Assembly: GCA_016714015.1 (NCBI GenBank)
Contig: JADJNZ010000011.1
Location: forward strand, 62,001 to 126,000
Reading direction: 5' to 3'
DNA from: Gemmatimonadota bacterium
Lineage (GTDB): Bacteria; Gemmatimonadota; Gemmatimonadetes; Gemmatimonadales; Gemmatimonadaceae
Length of the DNA: 64,000 bases
The notes under the pieces were generated by a model that did not search any database, was not told where the DNA came from, and saw nothing but the letters and a program-made list of their open reading frames with translations. Within the stretch, counting starts at the first letter, position 1. Each line of letters starts with the position of its first letter. Below, piece by piece: positions 33,280 through 42,200 of this stretch. The translations under genes and the position numbers were made by a program.

Positions 33280-33806
33280 GCCTCGCCGGCACCGCGATCC
33301 ACAAACTCTCCGTCGCCGGGCGCAAGTGCGTCGGCATCGCGGGGTTGCACGTCGCCGGCGCGGCCGGGGACGAGATCGTCACGTATGCCCTGGGCAGCTG
33401 CCTCGGGATCACGATGTACGACCCGCTCGCGAAGGTCGGCGGCCTCGTGCACGTCATGCTCCCCGACTCGACGCTCGACAAGGCGAAGGCGCAGAAGCAG
33501 CCGGGGATGTTCGTCGACACCGGCGTGCCCGCGCTGCTCGACGAGATGACGCGGGCCGGCGCCAGCAAGGGGCGGCTGCGCATCGCCGTCGCCGGCGGCG
33601 CGTCGCAGCGCATGTCGGGGAAGGACCACTTCCAGATCGGCGAGCGGAACATCCGCGCCTTCGAGGCCTGGATGCTCGCTGCCGGCATGAAGGTCGTCGC
33701 CTCCGATGTCGGCGGCACCAACTGCGCGCGCACCATGACGCTCGCCGTCGCGAGCGGCTCGGTCGAGATCCGCGCCGACGGCGCGACGAAGAAGCTGGTC
33801 CCGTGA
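33276..33806 (+). CDS. cheD: Chemoreceptor glutamine deamidase CheD
   Basis: 176 residues. The catalytic Cys lies in TYALGSCLGITMYDP and the His in GLVHVMLPDS, the CheD active-site arrangement; RIAVAGGASQRM and GERNIRAFEAWMLAAG are also conserved in the family. It deamidates receptor glutamines and in other systems is stimulated by or stimulates CheC. No cheC is visible; CheZ is present instead. It is coupled on both sides (ATGA with cheR, GTGA with cheB). Confidence 0.94.
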   Translation: MSLAGTAIHKLSVAGRKCVGIAGLHVAGAAGDEIVTYALGSCLGITMYDPLAKVGGLVHVMLPDSTLDKAKAQKQPGMFVDTGVPALLDEMTRAGASKGRLRIAVAGGASQRMSGKDHFQIGERNIRAFEAWMLAAGMKVVASDVGGTNCARTMTLAVASGSVEIRADGATKKLVP

Positions 33807-34897
33807 CCGCCGAGCACCCGGTGCGCGTGCTGATCGTCGACGACTCGGCGCTCGTGCGCCGGGTGCTGTCGGACGCGCTCGGACGCTTCATGGACGTGGA
33901 GGTCGTCGGCACCGCGCGCGATCCGTACGAGGCCCGCGACCAGATCGTCGCGCTGGAGCCCGACGTGATCACGCTCGACATCGAGATGCCGCGCATGGAT
34001 GGCCTCACCTTCCTCGAGAAGCTGATGCGGTCCAAGCCCATGCGCGTGATCGTGGTGAGCTCGGTCGCGCAGGCGAGCAGCGCCAACGCGGTGCGCGCCA
34101 TGGCCCTCGGCGCGGTGGACGTCGTGCCCAAGCCCGAAGGGTCGATGTCGGTCCCCGACGTCGAGCGGCTGCTCATCCGGTCGGTGCGCGCCGCGGCGCG
34201 CATCCCGCTCGAGCGCCTCAAGGCCCCGCGCAAGCGGATCATCCCGCCGGTCACCACGCGCCGCGCTGACGACGAGGGGGTGCCGTCCCGCCGCCTCGTC
34301 GCCATCGGCGCGTCCACCGGAGGGCCGCCCGCGATCGAGGCCGTGCTCGCCGGCCTCGGCGCCGACACGCCCGGCACCGTGATCGTGCAGCACATGCCGC
34401 CGCACTTCACCAAGGCCTTCGCCAACCGCCTCGACGGACTCTGCGCGATGCGCGTGCACGAGGCGGTGGACGGCGAGGTGATCCGCGACGGCACGGCCTA
34501 CATCGCTCCCGGAGGATACCATCTCCAGGTGCGCCGTTCGCCCGACGGCTTCGTCACGCACGTGAAGGACGGCCCGATGGTCCATCACCAGCGTCCCGCC
34601 GTCGACGTGCTCTTCGACTCGGTCGCGCAGGTCGCCGGCGAGACCACCGTCGCCGCGCTGCTCACCGGCATGGGCGCCGATGGCGGTCGCGGCATGCTGG
34701 CATTGCGCGAGGTGGGGGCGTGGACCATCGCCCAGGACGAGGAGAGCTGCGTCGTCTACGGCATGCCACGCGAGGCGGTGATGCTCGACGCGGTGGAGGA
34801 GATCCTCCCGCTCGACCGGATCGCCGGCGCGATCAACGCGCAGCTCGGACGCGGCCGTCGAGTCACGGGTCCGTCGATCCCCGCCATCATGCGTTGA
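33803..34897 (+). CDS. cheB: Chemoreceptor methylesterase CheB
   Basis: 364 residues from GTG 33803. N-terminal receiver (VLIVDDSALVRRVL; DVITLDIEMPRMDG) and C-terminal esterase with Ser (IGASTGGPPAIE), His (QHMPPHFTKAFANRLD) and Asp (GMGADGGRGM). It removes receptor methyl groups when phosphorylated by CheA. It is the last che gene and is 11 bp before a lipoprotein gene. Confidence 0.96.
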   Translation: MTAEHPVRVLIVDDSALVRRVLSDALGRFMDVEVVGTARDPYEARDQIVALEPDVITLDIEMPRMDGLTFLEKLMRSKPMRVIVVSSVAQASSANAVRAMALGAVDVVPKPEGSMSVPDVERLLIRSVRAAARIPLERLKAPRKRIIPPVTTRRADDEGVPSRRLVAIGASTGGPPAIEAVLAGLGADTPGTVIVQHMPPHFTKAFANRLDGLCAMRVHEAVDGEVIRDGTAYIAPGGYHLQVRRSPDGFVTHVKDGPMVHHQRPAVDVLFDSVAQVAGETTVAALLTGMGADGGRGMLALREVGAWTIAQDEESCVVYGMPREAVMLDAVEEILPLDRIAGAINAQLGRGRRVTGPSIPAIMR

Positions 34898-34908
34898 CCG
34901 GAGTCCCC

Positions 34909-35481
34909 ATGCGTCGCTCTACCTTCCTGCGTCCCGTCCTGCTCGTCGCCACCGTCGCCGCGGTGGGGCTCGTCTCCTGCCGTCGCTCGAGTCCCGAGGC
35001 GGGGCCGGACGTCCGCGGCAACGCGCCCGACATCACCGAACGCGACGCACGGGCCCGCGCGGCCGCGGTGCGCCTCGAGCCCTACCAGTCGGTCGATCAC
35101 GCCTTCCGCGACGCGAAGAGCCACCTGACGCATTCGGTGCGCCTCACCGTGCAGGACAGCGCCGACTGGCGTACCGTCTGGGCGCGCATCGCCGGCCCGA
35201 ACGATGCGGCCGAGCCGCCGGCGGTCGACTTCACGCGCGAGATGCTCCTCGTCGCCGGGATGGGGGAGCAGCCCTGCATGGGCTATCTCATCAACATCGA
35301 CACCATCTTCCGCGACGATGACCGGCGCATCTACGCGGTCGTGCGCGAGCGGCACCGCGGGGCGGGGTGTGGCTGCCTCAACGAAGTGGTCTCGCCCGTG
35401 GACGTGGTGCGCGTGCCACGCACCATCCGGCCGGTCACCTTCCTCGAGCGTCGCGAGTCGAACGTCTGCGAGGTGCGCTGA
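34909..35481 (+). CDS. Lipoprotein with PrcB-like C-terminal domain
   Basis: 190 residues from ATG 34909 with GGAG upstream. Signal peptide with lipobox LVSC (Cys24), then a charged spacer. The second half fits the PrcB_C domain pattern: VDFTREMLLVAGMGEQPCMG, a GYLINI strand and VVRVPRTIRPVTFLER at the end. It has three extra cysteines (CMGY, CGCLN, NVCEV) that could form disulfides outside the membrane. PrcB-type domains accompany secreted proteases in Treponema. Its close spacing to cheB suggests co-transcription; whether it senses something for chemotaxis is unknown. It ends 1 bp before the convergent kinase gene. Confidence 0.7.
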   Translation: MRRSTFLRPVLLVATVAAVGLVSCRRSSPEAGPDVRGNAPDITERDARARAAAVRLEPYQSVDHAFRDAKSHLTHSVRLTVQDSADWRTVWARIAGPNDAAEPPAVDFTREMLLVAGMGEQPCMGYLINIDTIFRDDDRRIYAVVRERHRGAGCGCLNEVVSPVDVVRVPRTIRPVTFLERRESNVCEVR

Positions 35482-35482
35482 C

Positions 35483-37795
35483 TCAGCGCGCCGCGGTGCG
35501 CCCCGCCGCGATCTCCTCGATCACCTCGAGGAGCTGCTGCGGGCGGAACGGCTTGAGCAGCACGGTGGTGTGCGGTCCCGACTCCTCGCGCTCGGCCGCG
35601 TCGATCGGACGCCCCGAGATGAGCACCGTCCCGCGCGCGGCCCCGCGACCGCAGAGGCGCTGCGCGAGCGCCGATCCCCGCGTGCCGGGGAGTTCCTGGT
35701 CGCAGACGAGCACCTCGATCGATTCGGCGGATGCCAGCGCCTCCGCCTCGTCGGCATTCGCCGCCAGCCGCACGGCGTGCCCTCCCTCCTGCAGCAGACG
35801 CCGCAGGATCTTGCCGAGCTGCGGGTCGTCCTCCACCACGAGCACGCGCCGGGCGGGGCGCGCGCGCAGTTCCGCCGACGGCCGCGGCGGTGCATCCGCG
35901 GCGGCGAGGGCCTCGTGTCGCGGGAAATAGCAGTGGAACTCGGTGCCGATGCCCGGCTCGCTCCGCACGTCGATCGCGCCGCCCGACTGCAGGACGGTGC
36001 CGAGCACGGCGGGCAGGCCAAGACCGGTCCCGTGCCCCTGCGGCTTCGTGGTGAAGAACGGCTCGAAGATGCGCCGTCGCGTCGGCTCGTCCATGCCCTG
36101 GCCGGCATCGCGCACGCGCACCACGACGTGCTCGCCAGCCTGCAGCGGACCGAGCCGTGCCGCCTCCTCCGCCTCGAGCACCGCGTGCTCGACGACCACG
36201 GCGATCGTGCCCCCCTTCGGCATCGCGTCGCGCGCGTTCATGATGAGCGCGGTGAGGGCGCGCTCGATCTGCATCCGGTCGGCCTCGATGAGCCAGGTCG
36301 CGTCGGGGACCCGCACGTCGAGCCGATGATCGGTGCCGAGCACGCGATCCATCCAGCGCTTGAGCCGCACCGCGACCTCGCCGAGGTCGAGCGGGCGCGG
36401 CTCGAGGAACTGCCGGCGCCCGAAGGCGAGCAACTGGCGTGTGAGCTCGGCCCCGCGCTCGGCCGAGGTGCGGATCTCGTCGAGCGCCTGCCGGACCGGA
36501 CTCGACGGCCCCACCTCGTCGGCGGCGATGTCGACCCACGCGAGGATGCTCGTGAGCATGTTGTTGAAGTCGTGGGCGACGCCGCCCGCGAGGAGGCCGA
36601 CGGCCTCGATCTTCTCAGCCTCCGCCATCCGCAGCTGCAGGGCGCGCGACTCGGTCATGTCGGTCACGGTGCAGAGCAGGGCGGGGCGTCCGGCGAAGTC
36701 CACGAGACTGGTCGCGACCTCGACCTCGAGCGGGTGGCCGAGGACGTGCACGCCGCGGAGCTGGATGCGCGTGCTCTGGTGCGAGCCGGTGGCGAGCGCG
36801 GTGCGGACCTCGCGCAGCCGCGGGATGGAGCGCCGGTCGATGAGCGACAGCACGCGCGTGCGTCGCGCGATGAGCCCCGCGTCGGCGCCGAGGAGCTGCA
36901 GGAAGCGCGGGTTCGCGTACACGAGCACGCCATCCTGCACGACGACGATGCCGGTGAGCGCCTGCTCGACGAGCTGGCTGAACCGGTACTCCACCTCGCG
37001 GAGGGTCGCCTCGGTCCGCTCGCGCGCCGTCACGTCGCGCGCATTCACGACGAAGACGCTGTTGCCGAGCACCCCGGGGTTGAATCCCGAGGTCGTCGTC
37101 TCGAGGGTGCGCCAGCCGCCGTCCTGGTGGCGGGCGCGCACGACCGCACTCCGCACGAGCGTCGGGTCGTGCTTGAGGTCGTGCAGCAGGATGTCGATGC
37201 TCGGGAGGTCGTCCGGGTGCACGAAGTCGGGCAGGCGCTTGCCCTCGAGTTCGCGCGCCGGCCAGCCGAGATGCACCGAGACCGACTCGCTCACGGAGCG
37301 CAGCGTGCCGGTCTCGTCGAGCAACGCCCAGATGTCGAGCGCGTGCGCGGTGAGGGCGCGGAGGCTCTCCTGGTATTCGTGGAGGGCGCGGGTCGCGAGG
37401 CGTTCGGCGGTGAGGTCGGTCGCGTGGATGCGGACCTTCATCGCCTCGTCGGCCTCGATCATGAGGCGCACCGCGCGGTCCTCGCGCAGGTGCTGGAGGA
37501 ATCCCACCTCGAGGGAGCAGCCGGGCCAGTCGCCCGAGGCGACGGCAGCGATGGCGTGGGCGAGGGCCGGCCGGTCCTCCAGGCGCACGAGTGTCGGCAG
37601 CGGATGCGCGAACAGCTCGTCGCGCCGGATCCTGAGCGCCGACGCGAAGCTCGTGCTCACCGCACGGACGCGCCCCTGCGCATCCACCAGTGCGGTGGGG
37701 TTGCTCGCCGGCATCTCCGGCAACGTGGGCGCGTTCCGGCCGTGCGGGCCGGCCGCGGCTTGCGGAGCGAGGGGGGCGATGGGCGCGTTCGGCAC
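35483..37795 (-). CDS. Cytoplasmic PAS hybrid histidine kinase
   Basis: Up to 770 residues. The first possible start is a GTG at 37793-37795 without a ribosome site; ATG 37714 is an alternative. Several PAS domains (about 30-390), HisKA with phospho-His about 407 (AGGVAHDFNNMLTSI), HATPase (LIMNARDAMPKGG; DAGQGMDE; GHGTGLGLPAV) and a C-terminal receiver (VLVVEDDPQLG; VLVCDQELPGTRG). No membrane segment. The HDFNN form of the H-box is typical of HisKA kinases with terminal receivers. The output partner is unknown. Convergent with the lipoprotein gene. Confidence 0.9.
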   Translation of the reverse strand: MPNAPIAPLAPQAAAGPHGRNAPTLPEMPASNPTALVDAQGRVRAVSTSFASALRIRRDELFAHPLPTLVRLEDRPALAHAIAAVASGDWPGCSLEVGFLQHLREDRAVRLMIEADEAMKVRIHATDLTAERLATRALHEYQESLRALTAHALDIWALLDETGTLRSVSESVSVHLGWPARELEGKRLPDFVHPDDLPSIDILLHDLKHDPTLVRSAVVRARHQDGGWRTLETTTSGFNPGVLGNSVFVVNARDVTARERTEATLREVEYRFSQLVEQALTGIVVVQDGVLVYANPRFLQLLGADAGLIARRTRVLSLIDRRSIPRLREVRTALATGSHQSTRIQLRGVHVLGHPLEVEVATSLVDFAGRPALLCTVTDMTESRALQLRMAEAEKIEAVGLLAGGVAHDFNNMLTSILAWVDIAADEVGPSSPVRQALDEIRTSAERGAELTRQLLAFGRRQFLEPRPLDLGEVAVRLKRWMDRVLGTDHRLDVRVPDATWLIEADRMQIERALTALIMNARDAMPKGGTIAVVVEHAVLEAEEAARLGPLQAGEHVVVRVRDAGQGMDEPTRRRIFEPFFTTKPQGHGTGLGLPAVLGTVLQSGGAIDVRSEPGIGTEFHCYFPRHEALAAADAPPRPSAELRARPARRVLVVEDDPQLGKILRRLLQEGGHAVRLAANADEAEALASAESIEVLVCDQELPGTRGSALAQRLCGRGAARGTVLISGRPIDAAEREESGPHTTVLLKPFRPQQLLEVIEEIAAGRTAAR

Positions 37796-37832
37796 GTGTC
37801 GGAATATGCGTCAGTGACCGGGCGGCGGTAGC

Positions 37833-37859
37833 TCCAGTTCCCGTAGGCGCGACCGATAC
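37833..37859 (+). promoter_or_regulatory. Sigma-28-type promoter of the REC-EAL gene
   Basis: TCCAGTTC-N11-ACCGATAC, five of eight -35 bases and seven of eight -10 bases of the FliA consensus, exact spacing. It lies 84 bp before the start codon in the 148-bp divergent gap. Confidence 0.5.
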
Positions 37860-37943
37860 TCGGAGGAGAGAGTAGGCTTCCACCGTCCGGGAGGCGGTAT
37901 CACCATCAGTCCCGATCTCCACTCGCCAGTCCCAGGGCGTGAT

Positions 37944-39215
37944 GTGTCGCGCGCCGCAGAGCGGGGTCGACCGGTCTCGTCGCGGACGTCCGGCGGCGAC
38001 GCTGAGGGCGAGATCAAGCACCTCACCGTGCTCATCCTCGAGGATCATCCGTTCCAGCGCCGCATGCTGGGCCGGCTGCTGCTCGGGTTGGGGCATGTCG
38101 CGGTGGTGGAAGCGTCGACCGGCGACGAAGCCCTCGAGGCCGTCCGTCGGGCGACCCCTGACCTGGTCATCGCCGACCTGGAGACGCCAGGAATGGACGG
38201 TGTCACGTTCCTGCGCATGCTGTCGCAGGACGCGGTCACCCCCCGTGTCGTCCTCACCAGCGCTCACGACCCGTCCGTCCTGCGATCGGTGGACGAGATG
38301 GCCAAGATGTATGGCTTGCAGGTCCTCGGGGCGATCCCGAAGCCGGTCTCGCTCGAGGCGCTCCGTGGCTTCCTCAATGAGGTCCGGACCCACGAGGCGG
38401 CGAAGGCCCGCTCCGGCGGTCGTGCGCACCTCCCCGCGGACAGCTACTCGCCGGAACAGATCGGCGAGGCCATCAGCCGTGGGGAGATCATCCCCTGGTT
38501 CCAGCCCAAGGTCGAGGTCGCCACCGGGCGACTGGCCGGGGTCGAGGCGCTCGCCCGCTGGATGCACCCCACCCGCGGGATGATCGGGCCGGGGGCGTTC
38601 ATCCCGGTGATCGAGACCACGCCCCTCATGGATGCGCTGAGTCAGAGCATGCTCACGCAGGCGCTCACCTGGGTGCGGAAGTGGGAGAAGGTCGGCCTGT
38701 CGATCACGGTCTCGGTCAACCTCCCGGGCGGTGCCCTCGCGGACCCCAGCCTCGCCGACCGCCTCACCAAGCTCGTCCGGTCGATCGGCGTCGAGCCGGC
38801 CGCGCTCGTCGTCGAGGTCACCGAGACGACGGTGAGCCGCGAGCGCGCGCTCGCCATCGAGACGCTCGCGCGCCTCCGGATGGCCGGGTTCGGGCTGTCG
38901 CTCGATGACTACGGCACCGGCTACGCTTCCATGGAGATGCTGAAGACGATGCCGGTGACCGAGGTCAAGGTCGACCGGCGGTTCGTGCACGGGGCGTCGA
39001 AGGATCCCAAGGCCACCGCCGTGCTCGGCTCGCTCCTCGAACTGGCCTCGGGCCTCTCGCTCGAAGCGGTCGCCGAGGGCGTGGAGACGCAGGAGGACCT
39101 CGTGCTCCTCGAGGCGCTCGAATGCCCGTATGCGCAGGGCTACGTCATCGCGAAGCCGATGAGCGGTGACGACCTGCTGATATGGGCCCAGCTCCGCGGA
39201 CCGGCGGAGGGCTGA
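37944..39215 (+). CDS. REC-EAL cyclic-di-GMP phosphodiesterase response regulator
   Basis: 423 residues from GTG 37944. Receiver at about 25-145 (LTVLILEDHPFQRRML; Asp in LVIADLETPGMDG; Lys in IPKPVS). EAL domain at about 165-415 with the catalytic set: GVEALARW, the Asn in SVNLPGGAL, the Glu in VEVTETTV, LSLDDYGTGYASMEML, VKVDRRFV, EAVAEGVETQ and AQGYVIAKPM. So it is probably an active c-di-GMP hydrolase under phospho-control. It overlaps the next kinase gene (TGATG). The pair matches RocR/RocS of Pseudomonas or VieA/VieS of Vibrio. With a FliA-type promoter, it would lower c-di-GMP in motile cells. Confidence 0.92.
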   Translation: MSRAAERGRPVSSRTSGGDAEGEIKHLTVLILEDHPFQRRMLGRLLLGLGHVAVVEASTGDEALEAVRRATPDLVIADLETPGMDGVTFLRMLSQDAVTPRVVLTSAHDPSVLRSVDEMAKMYGLQVLGAIPKPVSLEALRGFLNEVRTHEAAKARSGGRAHLPADSYSPEQIGEAISRGEIIPWFQPKVEVATGRLAGVEALARWMHPTRGMIGPGAFIPVIETTPLMDALSQSMLTQALTWVRKWEKVGLSITVSVNLPGGALADPSLADRLTKLVRSIGVEPAALVVEVTETTVSRERALAIETLARLRMAGFGLSLDDYGTGYASMEMLKTMPVTEVKVDRRFVHGASKDPKATAVLGSLLELASGLSLEAVAEGVETQEDLVLLEALECPYAQGYVIAKPMSGDDLLIWAQLRGPAEG

Positions 39216-42200
39216 TGCTGCAGGAGCTGAGTCAGGCCGCCGCGCAGGGTGTGGTGGGCCGCGACCGCCTGGTCCGCCGCCTCGTCGCCGGCGGCGCGCT
39301 CAGCCTGGTGCTCCTCGCGCTCGCGCTCGGCTGGCGCGAGCAGGTGTCGTTCCTCGGGAACCTCGAGGAGACGGCGCGCGCGACGCGCGCGCAGAGCGCG
39401 TCGGCGCTCGCCATGCGGCAGTCCGAGCTGGCGCGTCGCATCGCGGCGCTCGTGCAGTCGCGCGGAGGCGCGGCGGCGGCCGCGCGCAGCGACCTGCGGG
39501 CCGAACGGCAGGCAGGGCCGGATGCGACGGAGATCGTCGCGTCCGATGTCACCACGCGCCTCGCGGTGGGCGGCGTGCTCGCCCTCTCCGCCATCGAGGG
39601 GACCTCGCGCCAGCCCGATGCCATCACGAACCTCGTCGGGTCGCTCTCCGCGCAGCGGCTCGCGCTCGAGGCGGAGCCAGAGGTCGAGGCGGTCTATCTC
39701 GTGGTCCCCGATGCCCGCGTCGTCTCGCGCGTGCCCTACGTGAACGCCGAGCAGATCCGGTTGCGGCAGCGCGACGCGCGACTGACCGAGTGGTTCCGCG
39801 TTGAGGTCCTCGACGTGCCGGCCGACGCGGCCGAACGTCCCGGCGAAGCGTGGCTCGCACGCGACCCGGCGACCGGCACTGCGGTGCTCCGCGTCGATCA
39901 ATCCGCCTGGCTCGGCGGCACCGGCTCGCGGGCATCGGTGATCGTCACCGTTCCCCTGCGGGCCTATCTGCGCAAGCTCGCGGCGATGAACTCGCCGATC
40001 CCGCTGCTCGCGTCGCTCGTCGACCCCACCGGAGTGGTCGTCGGGACGGCCTCGCAGTCCGGACGGGTCGTCGAAACGACGCTCGCCGACCTGCCGGTGG
40101 AGGTGGTGCAGGCGATTCCGTCGCTCGATGAGCGCTTCGAGCTCGTGGGGACCTGGTTCGCGCTCCGGCTGCCGGTCGAGGGCACGCGCTTCAGCACGGT
40201 CATCGCGGTCCCGGCGACCGCCGTGGTGCTCGCCACGCTGCGCCGCGCGGCCGCCGAGCTGCTGCTCGTCGTCGCCGTCGCCCTCGCGCTCGGCATCCTC
40301 CTCTGGCTCGTGCGGCGCCGCGTGATCGCGCCCGCCGAGCAGGCGGTGCGCGACATCTCCGCCGCCGAATCGCTCGTGCGTGACATCACCGACGGCGTCC
40401 CGGGGCTCGCCGTGTTCAAGGTGACGCGCGAGGACTCGGGTCGGATGCGCGTCGACTTCGTCAGTCGCGGCGCGGCCGCCGTGCTCGGCGTGCCAGCGGT
40501 GGCGATCTCCGCCGACTGGGAGAACGTGCACGAGACCGTCTTCCCCGAGGAGGTCGCCGCGGTGCGCGCCGCCTGCGAGCGCGCCTGTATCGAGTGCGCG
40601 CCCTGGCAGCAGGAGTTCCGTGTGCGGCGACGCGACGAGGAACGGTGGGTGCGCGTGGAGGCGCGCGCCAGCCGCCTGACGACGGGTGTCGAGCTCGTCG
40701 GCTCCTGGCGCGACGTCACCGAGAGCCGAGAGCACACCGAGCTGCTCGCCGATGCGCATCGGCGCCTCATCGAGCTCGCCGACGGCGTGCCCGGGGCGGT
40801 GATCCAGTGGCGCATCACCGCGGACGGTCGCCAGGAGGTCGCGTTCGTCGGCAACCGCCTGCCCGAGATCGCCGGCGTCGGCGCTTCAGACCTGTATGGC
40901 GGACTGCACGCCTTCGAGCAGGTGCAGCTCGCGGAGGATGTGGACGCCGTGCGGCGCGCCCGGCAGCAGGCGGTGGTGACGGAGACCGGCTATGCGGTCG
41001 AGTACCGCGTGATGCACCCGGGGAAGGGGATGCGCTGGCTCCGCGAGGAGGCGGTCTCGCATCGGGTCGCGGGCTGCATCGCCGCCTTCACGGTGCACAT
41101 CACCGACGTCACGCAGCAACGGAAGGAGGCCGGCGAGCTCCGCCGCGCGAAGGAGGAGGCCGAGATGGCGACGCGCGCCAAGTCGGTCTTCCTCGCGACG
41201 ATGTCGCACGAGATCCGCACGCCGATGACCGGCATCAGCGGGATGATCGAGGTCCTCTCGCGCACCGTGCTCGACGCCGACCAGCGCAGCCAGCTCGGCA
41301 CCATCGCCGACTCGGCGCGCGCGCTCCGGCGCATCCTCGACGATGTCCTCGACTTCTCGCGCATCGAGGCGGGGAAGATGACCGTCGAGAAGCGTCCGAT
41401 CTCGATCGATGACGTGATCGAGGGCACCGCCGGCCTGTACGCCGCCGCCGCCGAGGAGAAGGGGGTGCGCCTCCGTGCGACCGTCGATCCGCGGATCGGC
41501 GAACTCGTGATGGGCGATGCCGTGCGCCTCCGCCAGGTGCTGGGCAACCTCCTCTCGAACGCGGTGAAGTTCACGGCGCGCGGGAGCGTGCGACTGGCCG
41601 TGACGCAGGAGTCGGTGACCGACGCCGAGCGGGTGCTGCGCTTCGAGGTCACGGACACCGGGGCCGGCATCCCGTATGAGGTGCAACCGCGCCTCTTCGC
41701 ACCATTCGAGCGCGGCGAGCACGAGATCACCACGCAGGTCGGCGGCACGGGGCTCGGGCTCGCCCTGGTGCGGCGCATCGTCGACCTCATGGAAGGCACG
41801 GTCGAGTTGCGCAGTCTCCCCGGCGTCGGCACGTCGGTGCAGGTGCGCGTCCCGTTCGAGCGTCTGCACGAGGAGACCTCCGAGGCACGGATCTCGCTCG
41901 CCGGACTCCGCGTCTCGATCCTCCACGACACCGAGGTCGACTCGCGCTTCCTCGCCACGTTGCTCGAGGCGCGCGGGGCGCAGGTGCTCGTCGTCTCGCC
42001 CGAGCAGGTGGGCGTGGTGCCCGAGGGGACCACGGCGGACGTGGTCGTCACCGGGCCCGATGTGCCGCGCGAGGTGCAGCATGCGCTCCGGGCGCGGCTC
42101 GCCCCGGGTGCGACCGGTCGCACGCAGGTCGTCCGACTCTTCGAGGGCGCGAGCTTGCGGCCCGAGGTGCGCGGCGACGGCGGCGTGACGCTCGCGCCGC

